Assembly (NCBI RefSeq): GCF_019649055.1
Contig: NW_026570292.1
Coordinates: forward strand, 62,001 to 126,000
Length of the DNA stretch: 64,000 nt
DNA from: Paramacrobiotus metropolitanus
Lineage: Eukaryota > Tardigrada > Eutardigrada > Parachela > Macrobiotidae
Reading direction: 5' to 3'
A program made the position numbers and the translations under genes. Every line of letters starts with the position of its first letter. Within the stretch, counting starts at the first letter, position 1. Shown here piece after piece: positions 35,001-46,728 of the stretch. The notes beneath the pieces are model-generated. The model was not told the DNA's origin. It saw only the letters and a list, made by a program, of their open reading frames with translations, and made no database searches.

Positions 35001-38000
35001 TTAAAGTATTTAGTAGCACCTAATTGGTAGCGCCTAGACGGTAATGTGATGGTTGCAAACGCGAATTCATTAAAGTATTTAGTAGCACCTAATTAGTAGC
35101 GCCTAGACGGTAGTGTAATGAGCCCATTTCGCAATTTCTATTGGTTGTGATCACAGCCAATGAACGCATTGTTCCCATACGAGGGAAGAACGCGTCTTAT
35201 ACGCGTCTTATCGTGTAGTTGGACGACCGCCATCGAGGTAGCAGTGTACAAAGTACTCAGCGAAGGCGCATAGCTGACTCTGGGTCCCTTCAGATTTAAT
35301 TTGTTTTCTCGCACTGCGTGAAACGATCTCTTTCCAAAAAATTACATTTACATTCAAAATTGTTTTCTCTATTCAAAAAAGTGTATATCTGGGGGAGTTA
35401 AATTGGGCAGGTGTTAAGGGGAGCCTTTGAAAGTCCATCACCATACGACACGTTTGTATGGTATTCACACTTACCATACGCTCGCACTTAACCATATAGT
35501 ATGGTTAAGTGTATGGCTATGGTTAAGTGGAGCAGTTGCTCAAAGCTTCTTATTTCGGTATATACCGTATATACAGTGTAGATGTCACTCATGTCAATAT
35601 ATCTATACATATTTTGCACCGAGCGCGAAGCGCGAGGTGCTGCAATTAACTGATCGTCAAGAGCATAAATTTGTCTGACGCCACGAAGAGTGTACGTAAC
35701 ACTTTTCCAATTCCACAATCCCAATACCATTTCCCAGTGGTATTAGCGCTCGCGCTCGTGCAATAATGTGGTTAACAACCACCGCTAGTTATATCTATAT
35801 ACATTTGAAATTTTGCCAACGCCATTATTGGTACTCGAGGAACTTTATTAACATCGTTACTTATTCCTACAGTCCTACTCTACTTGCTGGTTCGACTTCT
35901 GCAAACTATGTCGTTCGTATGCCTTCAATATTAAGATGCGAAAGGTTTTGTAGTATAGTGGCACAAGACGGGCTACCAGGCTAGCCATATGACAGGTTGT
36001 GATAATATTATTGTGTTGTTAGGCGCCACCCATAAATTACGTCACGCAAAAAATTGGACATTTTGATACCCCCCTCCCCCTGTGTCACCAATGCTAACAA
36101 ACTGAGATCCCCTCCCCTGAGCGTTACGTAACAAAATGAGAACCCATCCATCGATATAGCATGTTGACGTCATCATCGTAACAAATTTTTAAAGCCCCCC
36201 TCCCCCTCGTAACAAACAGTAACGCTTTCAGGACCTCCCCCCTGCCCCTACTTGCGTGACGTAATTTATGGATGGCGCCTTACTGTTGTACAGCCAATAC
36301 AAACATTAATTTTAATACGTTGTTGATACCGGTAGTTCTGAAATAATTTTAGAATTTCGTTACCTTTCTAGCTATACGTAAAAAAGAATTTTTTTTACTT
36401 TTATAACAGGGTAAGAACGTACACTATTTTCATCGTTGTTCAATCGTAAAATTTAATTTCTATTTTTAGTTGCGAAGTAGGGTACGTGCTGGCACTTTTC
36501 ATACCATTAAACATTTAATTTATTTGTGCTATTTCATCGTTTCATGCATGACACGAGCAACTCGATTAAGTATACGCACTCGTGCAATACTTCTACTTCT
36601 CTAATCATTATGACGTGTTATATATGAAAATTTTATTGCATACTAACTTCCGGTCTTGAGTGCGGCGACCAGATAGACTTCCTCGCCTTCGGAAATGGAA
36701 ATAGCCGGCACGGGGACCAATGACGAGGGGATGCGTTTGAAGAAGCGCAACATAAGCGCTCCCTCCAGTTTCTCCGATATGGTTTCCACGGTTTCTGTCG
36801 GAGAAATGGCACCGCTGGGCAGGACGCTGCCTTGCACCGGCAACGACACATCGCTTCGCCTGCAGCGTTAAAAAGGAAAGGAACCGGTATTAATATAAGC
36901 CAATGGCTTTCCGAATAATCACCGAATCATTTCAAAAAGGAGCATACAAATTTAACAAATAATTCTTAAACACAATTACAAAAAGATACGCAAAAATACT
37001 TCTGGTTCTGATATTCGCGTCAAATTTAAATAGCACTATATAAAAAAATCATTGAATAATATAAGAAATACAAAATTAATACCGCTAGCTATCGTTAACT
37101 TACAGTTCGGTCATTTTCGTATGGACTTTCTGCATGGCCAGCATCGTGCAGGTCAGCCGGATGCGGCCGCGTCTCCCCACGCCCACCCCGTCGTCACTGG
37201 CCAGTACCTTCAGGAAGATATCCGCCACGTAGGTGTGGTGGGCAATCCTGTCCTTATCGACCAGGAACGACCGGACGATGCAGGATGTGTTCGGCGCGTA
37301 ATTGAGGAAGGTGAAGGAGGTGGACCAGCCGGGTGCGGTGCTGGTGATGGTGTAATTGGCCGAGCAGTTGCGGATGGCCAGGCCGGTGTCCGGATCCTCC
37401 GAGAACAACATGAAACTGCGCCCCGTGGGCACACGCAGGAGAGCTCGCACGCGCGGCTCATAGATCTGGAAGATCATCAGGTCGGGTGTGCGACAGTTAA
37501 CCCGCACAGCTAGAAAATTCAAAATGAAAAAAAGCTGATTATATAATAATATATAGTTTACGTATATATAAAAACTTATTAATTTAACGTTTAAATAAAT
37601 AATTTCGGTAGTGCACAGGTACATGATTTATAATGACATTAGTAAAGTAGCATTAGTATTTGTCGTATTCCTTAAAATATATATGGACACTTTTACTGCT
37701 GTAGTATTTCTTAGTTAACTCGTCTTCATAAAGTAAAACAAGTAAGCAACGTAACAGGATCGAGTACATATAGTAAAGCAACGCAAAATATACAGAGCAG
37801 TTCACATAGTTCATTTTTTATTCCTCCGATTTATTAACTATTTTCCAGAAGTGCAAAACGGATGAGTTAGTAAACGAGTGGTTTACTTATTTTTATAAAT
37901 CACTAGTAAGCACTGTACAACGATATAATAATAAATTAATACATGCACGTAAAATCAACTAATAAACGATGCAATAAATCAATTTTAGTACTTCTATAAT

Positions 38001-38275
38001 CTATTGCATCGAGCTAACATACCGGGAATTTCTTCTTCCATCGGCATTTGGAGATGAGAAAATACTGCAGTGGGCAAGAACGGCAAACAAATAACAAACT
38101 GTATAAACAAATTCCATCGACATTTACAAATTTCATGAAAGATATGTGAAAAATAATTACAAAAAACTGCTGACAATCGTGTTATACATTGCATAAACAT
38201 CCTAACGCGATAGCGGAGAGATTTTCCCATCAATAACATTAACGGGAATGCGCAAATCATTTGCATTTTCAACAC
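32100..38275 (-). CDS. ZP-domain single-pass membrane protein (cuticulin/dusky-like class)
   Basis: Apical extracellular-matrix protein of the zona pellucida family. Minus-strand exons: about 38275-38023 (hydrophobic leader; exact start unclear), 37509-37104, 36859-36648, 33589 to about 33470, about 33419-33206, 32629-32474, 32408-32100. The 37-kb exon is the ZP-N half with four cysteines (VNCRTPD, IRNCSANY, NTSCIVRS, RLTCTM). Exon 3 has SEKLEGALMLRFFKRIPSSL, exon 4 FWKMGQFKASCSVL. Exon 5 gives the ZP-C core FTRFAAPSFTGSLRLNARCS, INLC and RSCLEQ. The last exon has NLT-type sites, a helix (TVMVVVVLILSLVLVLFAVL) and a short basic tail ending SERLTDH. The exon 4/5 junction does not join in frame with any good donor, so a tiny exon, a sequence error or another splice pattern is needed. 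Intron 3 (3 kb) contains three mobile elements. Subfamily not assigned. Confidence 0.8.
33677..34140. mobile_element. MITE with G-rich interior, TA target duplication, in the ZP-gene intron
   Basis: The ends are inverted copies of CCGTAATTATCGAATTTGCA (33,679 onwards; right end at 34,138), flanked by TA on both sides. The interior has alternating GGAGGGGGC and TTATTTCGGGG / TATTTTTCAAAC units near both ends. TIR plus TA duplication fits the Tc1/mariner superfamily or a MITE derived from it. Confidence 0.8.
34546..35217. mobile_element. Mutator-like non-autonomous element with internal tandem repeats
   Basis: An 11-bp direct repeat CTTATCGTGTA at 34,546-34,556 and 35,207-35,217 flanks the element. 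Terminal inverted repeats of about 85 bp start CGCGTTCTTCCCTCGTATGG and include TCATTGGCTGTGAT and ACAACCAATAGAAATTG; the right copy has an 11-12 bp insertion at its tip. The interior (34,670-35,115) is about eight degenerate units of 50-70 bp round TAGTAGCACCTAATTAGTAG and GCACCTAGAC. Long TIRs and a 9-11 bp duplication fit Mutator-like elements. No transposase. Confidence 0.8.
36019..36282. mobile_element. Tourist-like MITE (PIF/Harbinger type), 258 bp, TTA duplication
   Basis: The left end GGCGCCACCCATAAATTACG continues TCACGCAA; the right end at 36,279 is the inverted copy (TTGCGTGACGTAATTTATGG, ATGGCGCC). TTA flanks both sides. The interior has CCCCCCTCCCCC, GTTACGTAAC and TAACAAA words, as in a MITE type seen in many invertebrate genomes. 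TSD length and GG-start termini fit PIF/Harbinger. Confidence 0.85.
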
Positions 38276-39497
38276 CGTGGGGAAAACACCCGCATTAAGT
38301 TATTTATTATCGGTAAATTAACGTCATTATCATTTCAAATTTCAAATTTGCCGTGACAATATTGTAAGTAATGCCGCACATCGAGCATCATACCCTTTCA
38401 AATGACTATACACTGAAAATACTCGGAGCAAAAAATAAATGTGGAGCGGATTACCGTCATCGCTAGTGATTTTGACCAACTCCGGCCAGTATCGCGTTAC
38501 AGATTGATAAAAAAATGGTTGGAAAAGTTAATCTAGTGTAAGGTTATGCTTTACATGACATTGCCGGTGCTCAAGCGTTGACAAAAATATTTAATTTGCC
38601 GATTATACATTACAATGCACAAATCCGTCGCATTGGTTCTCTGTACTATTCGTAGAAAAATGTATCGAGACTACTGGGAAACAGCACTGCGACTAAGTTA
38701 ATTTGTTTGTTTGGATTAATCGGATTATTACGGCACATATTTACCGATGAGCCGGTTTACCAGGTGTGACATGGATACGCAAACGCCGAGTTAATCCACG
38801 ATTCCACGCTGCAGCTAAAATTTATTTGAAAATTTATTATTTCTGCCATGGTCATTCAAAAAATGGTAAACGCACTAATAAGAGACCAAAAATTTATTTA
38901 TTAATGACTGTGCAATCAGCAGAGTACAGATTACGACATTACTCATTGCATAATCGCATCTGCACTTCCGGTCTGGGTAATTAGAACGCGCCGGCGGCGT
39001 GTTCCCTGTACGGCCTAATAAGATTACAATGATTGAAACAGAATGCTGTCCACTTCACTTCACAGCCAATTGCGTCAATTCAAACTGATAGTGACTACAG
39101 TCAAAAATAGCGGCGCAGGGAATTCTTCTTCCGGCTGACTGACAGCCAAAAGCGCCGAAGAATTCTTCTTTCACCGCCGTCTGCATTTGTCGCCGAATAT
39201 GTCAATCAACCCACCCAGCCGGCAGACGGTATTATTCAGCCTTGCATAAAATTTTTGTTTACCTTTTCGGATGAATTCCCGAACAAACAGAACGTTAAAC
39301 CCGCAGCCAAATATACCTGCCGCAGTATCCACACTTCCCTGTACTCCGTAGCCAGTGTGCCAGACAGCAACCTGTTCATCACGGCAATTTAGAATTTACA
39401 ACTGCGCAACAATGAAATACAACGATTTATTTTCCACTTGAATGGCGATCATTTCGCCCTTTTTATTGGATTTACCTGGTCTATTCGGGTGCTGGGC
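38276..39497. promoter_or_regulatory. divergent region between the ZP gene and the four-helix protein gene
   Basis: About 1.2 kb. On the minus strand, 39,378 down to about 39,240 encodes MNRLLSGTLATEYREVWILR then a hydrophobic run, with GTATAT after CGGCAG as a possible donor; this could be an unplaced leader exon but is unsupported. The direct repeat GAATTCTTCTTCCGG / AGAATTCTTCTTTC occurs at 39,119 and 39,161. Nothing else. Confidence 0.3.
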
Positions 39498-41638
39498 ATG
39501 ATGGAGCATGAAAAGGAGAACGGTGCGGTGCAGGCCAACGGAACAGCGCTGCATTATGAGACCGAGAAGGAGATCCCGTTCTGGCGCAACTCCGGATTGA
39601 ATGAAGTCAATTCCCTCTATCTGCAGGAATTCCGCTACAAACGACGCACCTCGCGGGCCAAGTTTCGGGTGCATCTGCCGTTGGTGCTGCAGCGGAAGCG
39701 CAGGAAGAAGCCGCTGAGTATGAACAACCTGCTGAATGTGTACATGCCCGGGATCGGCGCGATGAGCTACCAAGCGCTGTCCATGCACCTGGTGCACAAG
39801 GGGATTTTCTCCAGGTATGTACGGCCGCGGCAGTACGCCGTTCTGGCCGTGCGCATTCTATTAGACCTAGAATAGTGTTCAGTTTTAGACCTTATCACGT
39901 TTGTTTTTATCTAAACTTAGAAATGGTATTATTTCTAATTCTACGTGCGACGGGCTATCAGCAGATCTTAACAGAGAATTTCTACGTTTAACAGTACCGT
40001 TTTATTCATATTATTAAAATAAAAATACCTATAACCAATTATAATTTACTATACTTTAGTAGTATAAACAATGATTATTGTAAACGAAGTACGAGATAAA
40101 GAATCTAATAATTATTGCAACTGAGCGTGTGAATTTATTGTTCGCTATTCGCCTAACTTGCCGTTAGGCGAATAGCCCACTTCATAACTGTTAACAAAAC
40201 GTAGTGTGATGGCTGAAAAACATTATCGCGGGAAAATTACGTACTGTACTTCATTGCGATAGTAATTTTGTGATGGGTTTTCTGTTAGGCTTTGTACCTA
40301 CAGATTAATCTGCTTGCTGGAAAATATTTTCCAACCAGAATTTTGGAAGTGAATTTTTATACGAATGTTCGGTTGGTTTTTCTTTCGCATTTTTATACTT
40401 ACTGTAACAGTGTAACTGAACTTCGGTGCAATGCAGTGATGGAAATTAGATGACGGTATTCCATGTACTGGCTGTTTTTGTTGTACACCTTTTTTTCGTT
40501 GCAGATTTTTCGGTGATCGTGATCTGAGCATCGTCAACAGTTTATTATACACATCCCATATCGGCATCGGTAAGAAGCAGCGTCACATGAGCCGACCGGC
40601 ATTATTTTTAGTGTAATCGTCGCTGTTTAAGCTCGTAAACGACATGATGGTGTGAATTTTTCCCATGGTTTATTTTTGTAGGATTGTACATCTACAATTC
40701 CCCTCCGGTGTGCTTTGCCGCCAGCTATAATCGGCTCATGTACAGCGTTTTCGGCAGTGTTCTTTTTAATTTCGGTAAGTTCTTCAAGTTCCGCCAAGTG
40801 AGCTTACAAAGTTTGTTAGTACGATCACTATGAATCGTAGCACAGTGGTTTGGCGAGACATTTACGAAACATTTCTTACTCAAGCTTCGAAATCTCAAAT
40901 GCAGCAAAATGTTCTACCATAGTGAAATAAACTTTCTTTTTTTTTGCGTAAACTGTCATGTACCCTTTTGCGCAGAAAGTAACCTGTCATGTACGGATGT
41001 ACAAAGTAGATACCGTACTATCCGTACTTACGGCAAATTGTCAGCAAACCAGTCCGAAATTTCTTGTTTGATGTACTGGAATCAACGTTAGAAGTTCACG
41101 TTGGTGTCGATTTAGATAAAATGATTTAGACAAATTATTTCATCTAATTAATTTATCACTTGTCCATGTGTCAAGGTTTATTGTCCAGTATTTGCGTCTT
41201 CCGCATTCGCATAATTATGACACATCCGTACGCTGTACTTTCAGCCCAATAATTCAGTGTTAAATTTACCAACACATTTTTTAAATTTTCTTGTTATAGT
41301 CGGTTGACGAATATAGTATACTCGTTCGAGTACTCAGCCTGGTGCTGCTACGGAAAATTTGTTAACTGATACTTTTTTTATTTGTTGCAGGCTCGCTGCT
41401 GCTGTGGTCGACATTGCGCAACGCGGCCCAGTCATTCCATCCGTTAGCCAAAATATTCCTCGCTCTCAGCTGTACGTTGTAAACACTTTTCCCATGGATA
41501 TGTAAACAAAGTTGAATTATCAGCGCTTTTTTCCCTGAAATTTATGCCGCGATTGCAGGTGCAACCACGCTGCTGTTTGTTGGCACGGACTACATGCACT
41601 TCCTGCATGCATGGCTGCGGGGAGAGTATAACGACTGA
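39498..41638 (+). CDS. unrecognised multi-pass (about four-helix) membrane protein, 211 aa
   Basis: Five exons join in phase with clean GT-AG sites: 39498-39814, 40505-40569, 40682-40774, 41391-41471, 41559-41638. The start MMEHEKENGAVQANG follows an untranslatable leader; the frame stays open upstream to about 39,438 without an ATG. The N-terminal 90 residues are cytoplasmic-looking and basic (FRYKRRTSRAKF, QRKRRKKPLSMNNLL). Hydrophobic segments follow: NVYMPGIGAMSYQALSMHLV, SIVNSLLYTSHIGIGLYIY, MYSVFGSVLFNFGSLLLW and IFLALSCATTLLFVGTDYM, with a short tail HAWLRGEYND. Exon phases and residue composition leave little doubt that it is a real gene. I cannot name the family. It lies upstream of NCOA4 on the same strand. 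Confidence 0.75.
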
Positions 41639-42813
41639 CAATAATATTTTTGCACAATTGTACAGTGGATCTTCTGCTCTGGCTTTCTATAGAGAGAGAA
41701 AAGAGCTGTTTTTTTCCCGGTTTTATTTGGACTTTTTTCCATTGATAAGCCTTTGTGTTTTTGCGACATTGCTCTGTGATAAATATATATAATAACCAGT
41801 TTTTGCGGTGAAAATATTCTTGTGAAGAATTATTAAAAGCGCAGATTGTTGAAGCAGTATCGCAAAATAGAAAAGATCACATACATGATCAACAACACAT
41901 TACACAGGTACACGTATGGAAAATCATCAAAAATCGATATCTTGTTGTGTCGGACGGGCGTCACGCTTTGTCGTCAGTGGTGGATCGTAAGGGCTGCGTT
42001 GCAGAACGACGATTTACTATTCCAACAGGAATTAAAACAGCCCCTGTCCTGCATGAAACTAATTTGTAAAAAAGCAAGTAAAAAAATATTTATCGAAAAT
42101 GTTTATCAAAAATATCGGTGCAAGTAAATAGAAATCGACACAAAAACGGCGGGAGTTTAGCACACTGGTCAATTCGATCAAACGTGAAATATAGTAAACG
42201 CCAGAGTCGCTATTCGCGCACCACTGTATATTATGCAATCCACGACGCCAGTCGTCCGATCGTGAAAACTTTGCAGCAGGTCGCGAAAATCTGACAACGG
42301 ATTTTAGCATCCCAGGCTTTGGCAGGGTTTGCTTTTTTTAAGACTTTTCCTCAATTTTTTTAACCCCGTTTTATTTTTTGAAAAAGGGAAAGAATAATCC
42401 AATTATTCCTAATTAAATCTGGTTAGCTCAGCACCTCAATCGTCGTGCCACATCTGGCAGTCTCCTGATAGCGTTTCGTGTTCGTTGTATTTTATCAGCA
42501 AATCACTGCCGTAAATTATCGTACATTGGATTTTGATCGTATCGTTCCACTTGTATCGCTTTTGTCAGTGGTGGTGTCCTTGTCACGAGCTGTAGTTCTT
42601 CCAGATAGACTGCGTTGTTTTAATCCATCGAATCTAGCACTGAAAGTTGAAACGCGTATCTCTGTGATTTGAATTGGGGTTTTTCTCGTCTGATGAAATC
42701 GCTGACGATTCTCGGAGTTCCTCGCTGATTTGGTGAATCCTTGTTAGGAACAGTCGAAATTTTGGTTGCCCATTTTGTCCAGAAGATAATTAGAGTTTTG
42801 TGGAAGCTTGCAA
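41639..42813. other. spacer before NCOA4
   Basis: 3' flank of the membrane-protein gene with ATAAATATATATAATAA at 41,780, then AT-rich DNA and the presumed NCOA4 promoter and leader. No gene. Confidence 0.3.
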
Positions 42814-45800
42814 ATGGACGTTTTCCATCAGCTGCACGGCGAAAGCCTGCGCACACTGCAGGATGTCATGACGGAGCAGCGTGAGCTCCTCGTGCACAAC
42901 GCTGAAATAGTGCGTCATTTTGGCATCCTCTGCCCTCTGGTGTGTTTTTTATATTTTTAAAAACATTTTTGGTAATTTTTTAGGCCAAGTCCAGTATCAA
43001 GAAGGCCTTCGGGGAGTACATTGAATGGCTGCGAGAGCGCGAAGCTGTGCTAACGCGTGCCGTTGACCGCGCCGTGGAGTCCAATTTATCCCGCTGGCAG
43101 TTGAGTGTCTGCGAGACGCTGGTATCACTGCGGACGCTCAAGGAATCCGTGGAACTGCTAGATGATCCCGAGGGATGTGATGCGGGGACGTCGCGGGATG
43201 TCAAAGACCAGATTGAGCGACTGCTGCGCGATATGTAAGTTAATTGCAGTTAGTGCTGTAGTTTCCCTGTATGGTACACGTGTCGCTGCGAAACGAGTAC
43301 GGGGTTCCGGTCACCGTTGTTATCAATTTAATTTAATTTTTCTAGCTATTTTGGTTTGTTTATTGTTACTAAATATTGCAGTGTGAATTTGAAAGTAATA
43401 AATTTTCGTCATATTTTTTAATCGAAAGTAGTTTGAAAAATAGGAATTGTTGACACTGATGTGCGTATGTAGGAGTCTTGCCATGCAGAGTGATTTGAAG
43501 ACGGAGCACGTGGTGAAATTTGAGGAAAGCGGACGAGCAGCGCTGCAGGCAGCTGTTGACAACTGCGGAGAAGTCTTTGAGGCCAGTCAGGCGGCGGCTG
43601 CTCCCGCCAAAACGTCCAAGGTTAGATTGTACAGTATTGGATACAATATTTTTTTTTAACCATTCAGTCCCGAGGTTCATAAAAATTGTTACAGTAATTA
43701 TTGCACGGTGAATTGGATGTGGATTAGGGTGCGAGTGATCACGGTTCGTTACTGCATAACATAATCGTGCTATTATTACAATCGCTGCTACGTGCTTGCA
43801 CTAGTGACTGCTGGCTTTTTGATGGATTATCGTAGAATAACGGGTAGTTAGTTCGTAGGCACCAACGTCATTGCTTTACCCGTATGACATACAGATTTCG
43901 TATTGGCTTTTGAATTGACGGGCAGACAGTTTATTTTAAAGACAAGCAGTTTATTTTTCAAGACTGAGTGGATTATATTTTTTGTATGTAACATACGCTT
44001 TTTTCCAGGTGATTTATTTGTTCGTGAATGATTTTGCAATGACTCAAGACGTCGTCTTTTTCAACAAATTTTTATCTCGACTCTGCTTTGTGTTGATTAT
44101 GGGTACTTACTATTGTACGCGTAAAATAAAATGTTTTATTAGAATGAACATCAGTAACGGATAATTTTGTTTAGAATTAGCAGATGGAGTGAAAGTATTA
44201 GAATTTCGTAGAATGGACATTTTGAATGGATAATTTTATTGAGCAACTAGGGAATACTTCTGTATATATGAATACTGTAGTCATTTTTACAAAGGTTTTG
44301 CAAATGTGCGTGTTTTGCAACTGGCAGATCGGTGGAACTGCATGCAAACTGAAAGGAATAACGAGTGTCTTAATGTGATCTTCTGTTTCTTAGTGGAGCA
44401 ACTGGCTGCATTCGAGCGTTAATTTGGAGCACCTGGAAGAGCCGGAACTCCCGTACGACTTTGACGATCTGGGCGCGATTATGTCGACGTCGAAGATGCT
44501 GCAGTCCAGTCCCACGGTGGAGAAGAAGCCGCTGATGACAGCGATGGTGATCGCGACGACTGCGCCGAAGGAGGGAAAAAATTCGCTCGTCGACGCGATG
44601 ACGGGCCATTTCGCCACCATCATGTCCACGTCGATGGATCAGTGGCTGAAAACGCCGCCGTCGCCGCTGCCAGCGACTCCGCTGCTGCAGACACAGTTGT
44701 CTACCGGCTCAGCGAACAAAAAACGCCAGGTGAGAATTAGAGAACAGTGGAGTGGCTGATTGTTGTGTAGTCGCGGTCGGTGTTCGGCTGTGTTGAGTCT
44801 GTTGACCTGAAGTGAGCATAAGTCATAATAGCAGAGGCAATCAAACGACGGTGATAAAGTAATATTTTTCTGCAATATCATCCTTTAAATTTGTTTGACG
44901 TGGATTGGACTTCCCGATGGCATTATCTGACTTTAGGTGATAATTAGACGAAATCATGGGTGGTTTTCGGCGACTGATTTGTTTGCGTACTATCCGGCGC
45001 TGTTAGTACGCTGCTAGTATTTTGTTTTCTTTTGAATTGTTACTGTTTTTCTTGTCGTTAATTATTCGTTTAAAGCAATCTTATCAGATGTAACAAGCAG
45101 ATATTGCGTTTATTACTTATTCGTTTAAAACAAATTATTTGTTTATATTATTCGTTTAAGACAAACAAAACAATTTTTATTTTCGAACTCGGTGAACTGG
45201 ATGTGAATTGGGATCCGAATCATTGCATCTTGTGCAGTTACTGCAGCAGCATTATTGCAAGCTGATTGCATTAGTACTGCTGGTGTTCTGTGGTGAAACG
45301 TTGAATAACGGCTAGCTCAGTACGGACAGGATTAGTTGACCGTGTACACAAATTGTTGCAAAAAATGTGGGTCTTGAGCCATGGGCAGTTTATTTTCAAG
45401 ACGAACCAAAGCCGGTTATCTTTTTATCAGTTTCCTTCAGCGTTCCTTTCATTTGTTTTGTAGGTGTGCCCCGGTGAAACGGGAAACTGTACCCATGCGG
45501 AAAACAGCTTGGAAATCGAGAACCTGGACCAGCTGCGCTGTATTTCCCCGGTATCCAAGGATTTGCAGACCTGGCTGATGCAGCCGGATGTGGTGCAGCT
45601 GCCACCGGTGAGCTGATTAATTTTCTGGTTTCTTTACTTAACGAGTTGACGGATATTTTAATTTCTTCTACGAAGATTTGTACACGTGTCTCTCTGTATG
45701 CCATTGAAGTGCAACAATGGTAGTTTAACTTCAGCCAGAGGCCCAGAAGTGTAGTGTACGGTAGTAAGAGCTTCGTGGGGATAATTTCGTAGTGTAGTGG

Positions 45801-46728
45801 TCTATTGGTTGTCCGACGAGCGTAAGTTACTTACATTGAACTGCTGTGGCTAAAATAGATGATTGAATAATAAAAGTTTTCTGATGATTTTCACAGACTT
45901 TTTCGAATAGAGTCGTTACTTTCTAATTTTTTTGTTATCTAATTGATCAAAATCAAATGACGAATCATGAAAAGCGCCTTTTTTTAAATAAAAAAAATAT
46001 CTGATAATTTTACGCAGACTTTTTTGAATGCAGTGCTTGACAGTTTCTGATTTTTCTTGTTACTTCTAATATGTTTGGTCTTTTTGCCGTAGGTGGTGGA
46101 AGTGTGCCGAGCGGATCGACCCTGCCAGTCGCTGACGGAATGCCACGGCACCAACCACTGCCTCAACTTCTTCTACTCGCTGTCGCGCCGCACGGAAGAC
46201 TGGCTGTCGCCCACAGCCAGCCCCAACAGTTTCTCGCTGGTGGACAGCGATTGTGCCTCGGTGGTGACGTCGGTGAGCGATGGGAAGTCGGAGGACTACG
46301 AACTGATCAACACTGCGGCGCGGATGATGGAGCGGCGGGGCGAGACTTTTATCCAATCTGCCAGGACAGGTGATGCAGAATTTATGACTGCTACTTGACT
46401 ACCATGCCGTCGCGCGCCTGATCCGTTTTTGTAATCTTGGGCTTTGTAAACTATTTTGTATATTCCTTTTTGATTGCGTTTCTTGGTTTGGTGTTGACAC
46501 CAGAATTTTTTTGGTGTTGACGGCAAGCTTGCGTATATACGCGCGCTAATAACCATCGATAAATTTATTATTTTAGGTGCGCGCCCGCGCGTGGCGTCGG
46601 TCAGTGAGGAGCTGGTCGGCTGGTTGAAGGACGGCGGCGGCGTCACCCAGGGCGGGTGGTGCGAGAGCCGCGACTGCTGTATGAACAGCGGGAAGAATAT
46701 TGAGGAGTGGCTGCTGAAGGCCAACTGA
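42814..46728 (+). CDS. NCOA4: nuclear receptor coactivator 4 homologue (ferritinophagy receptor), 467 aa
   Basis: NCOA4 binds ferritin heavy chain and delivers it to autophagosomes for iron release (family knowledge). Seven exons in phase: 42814-42909, 42984-43234, 43473-43620, 44394-44729, 45464-45607, 46093-46369, 46577-46728. The first exon ends at AEI because AKSSIKKAFGEYIEWLRERE then aligns without gaps to the human ARA70 region (KAQIHSCISRHLECLRSRE). Exons 2-3 are the N-terminal coiled coil. Exons 4-7 carry the family's recurring Trp-Leu motifs: WSNWLHSS, DQWLKTPP, QTWLMQPD, EDWLSP, GWLKDGG, EEWLLKAN-stop. Exon 5 has LEIENLDQLRC, human VEIENLGNLKC. Exon 6 begins VVEVCRADRPCQSLTECHG, human VEEVCRANEPCTSFAEC, keeping Cys at about 330, 336, 342 and 348. 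Length is shorter than human (614 aa), mostly in the linkers. Confidence 0.9.

Noticed and set aside
34670-35115. CRISPR-like spaced repeats
   Set aside because: Units are degenerate, unequal in length, inside a TIR-bounded transposon in eukaryotic DNA.
37052-37513. 153-aa plus-strand frame over the ZP-N exon
   Set aside because: Antisense shadow; the minus strand has the four ZP-N cysteines and matching splice sites.
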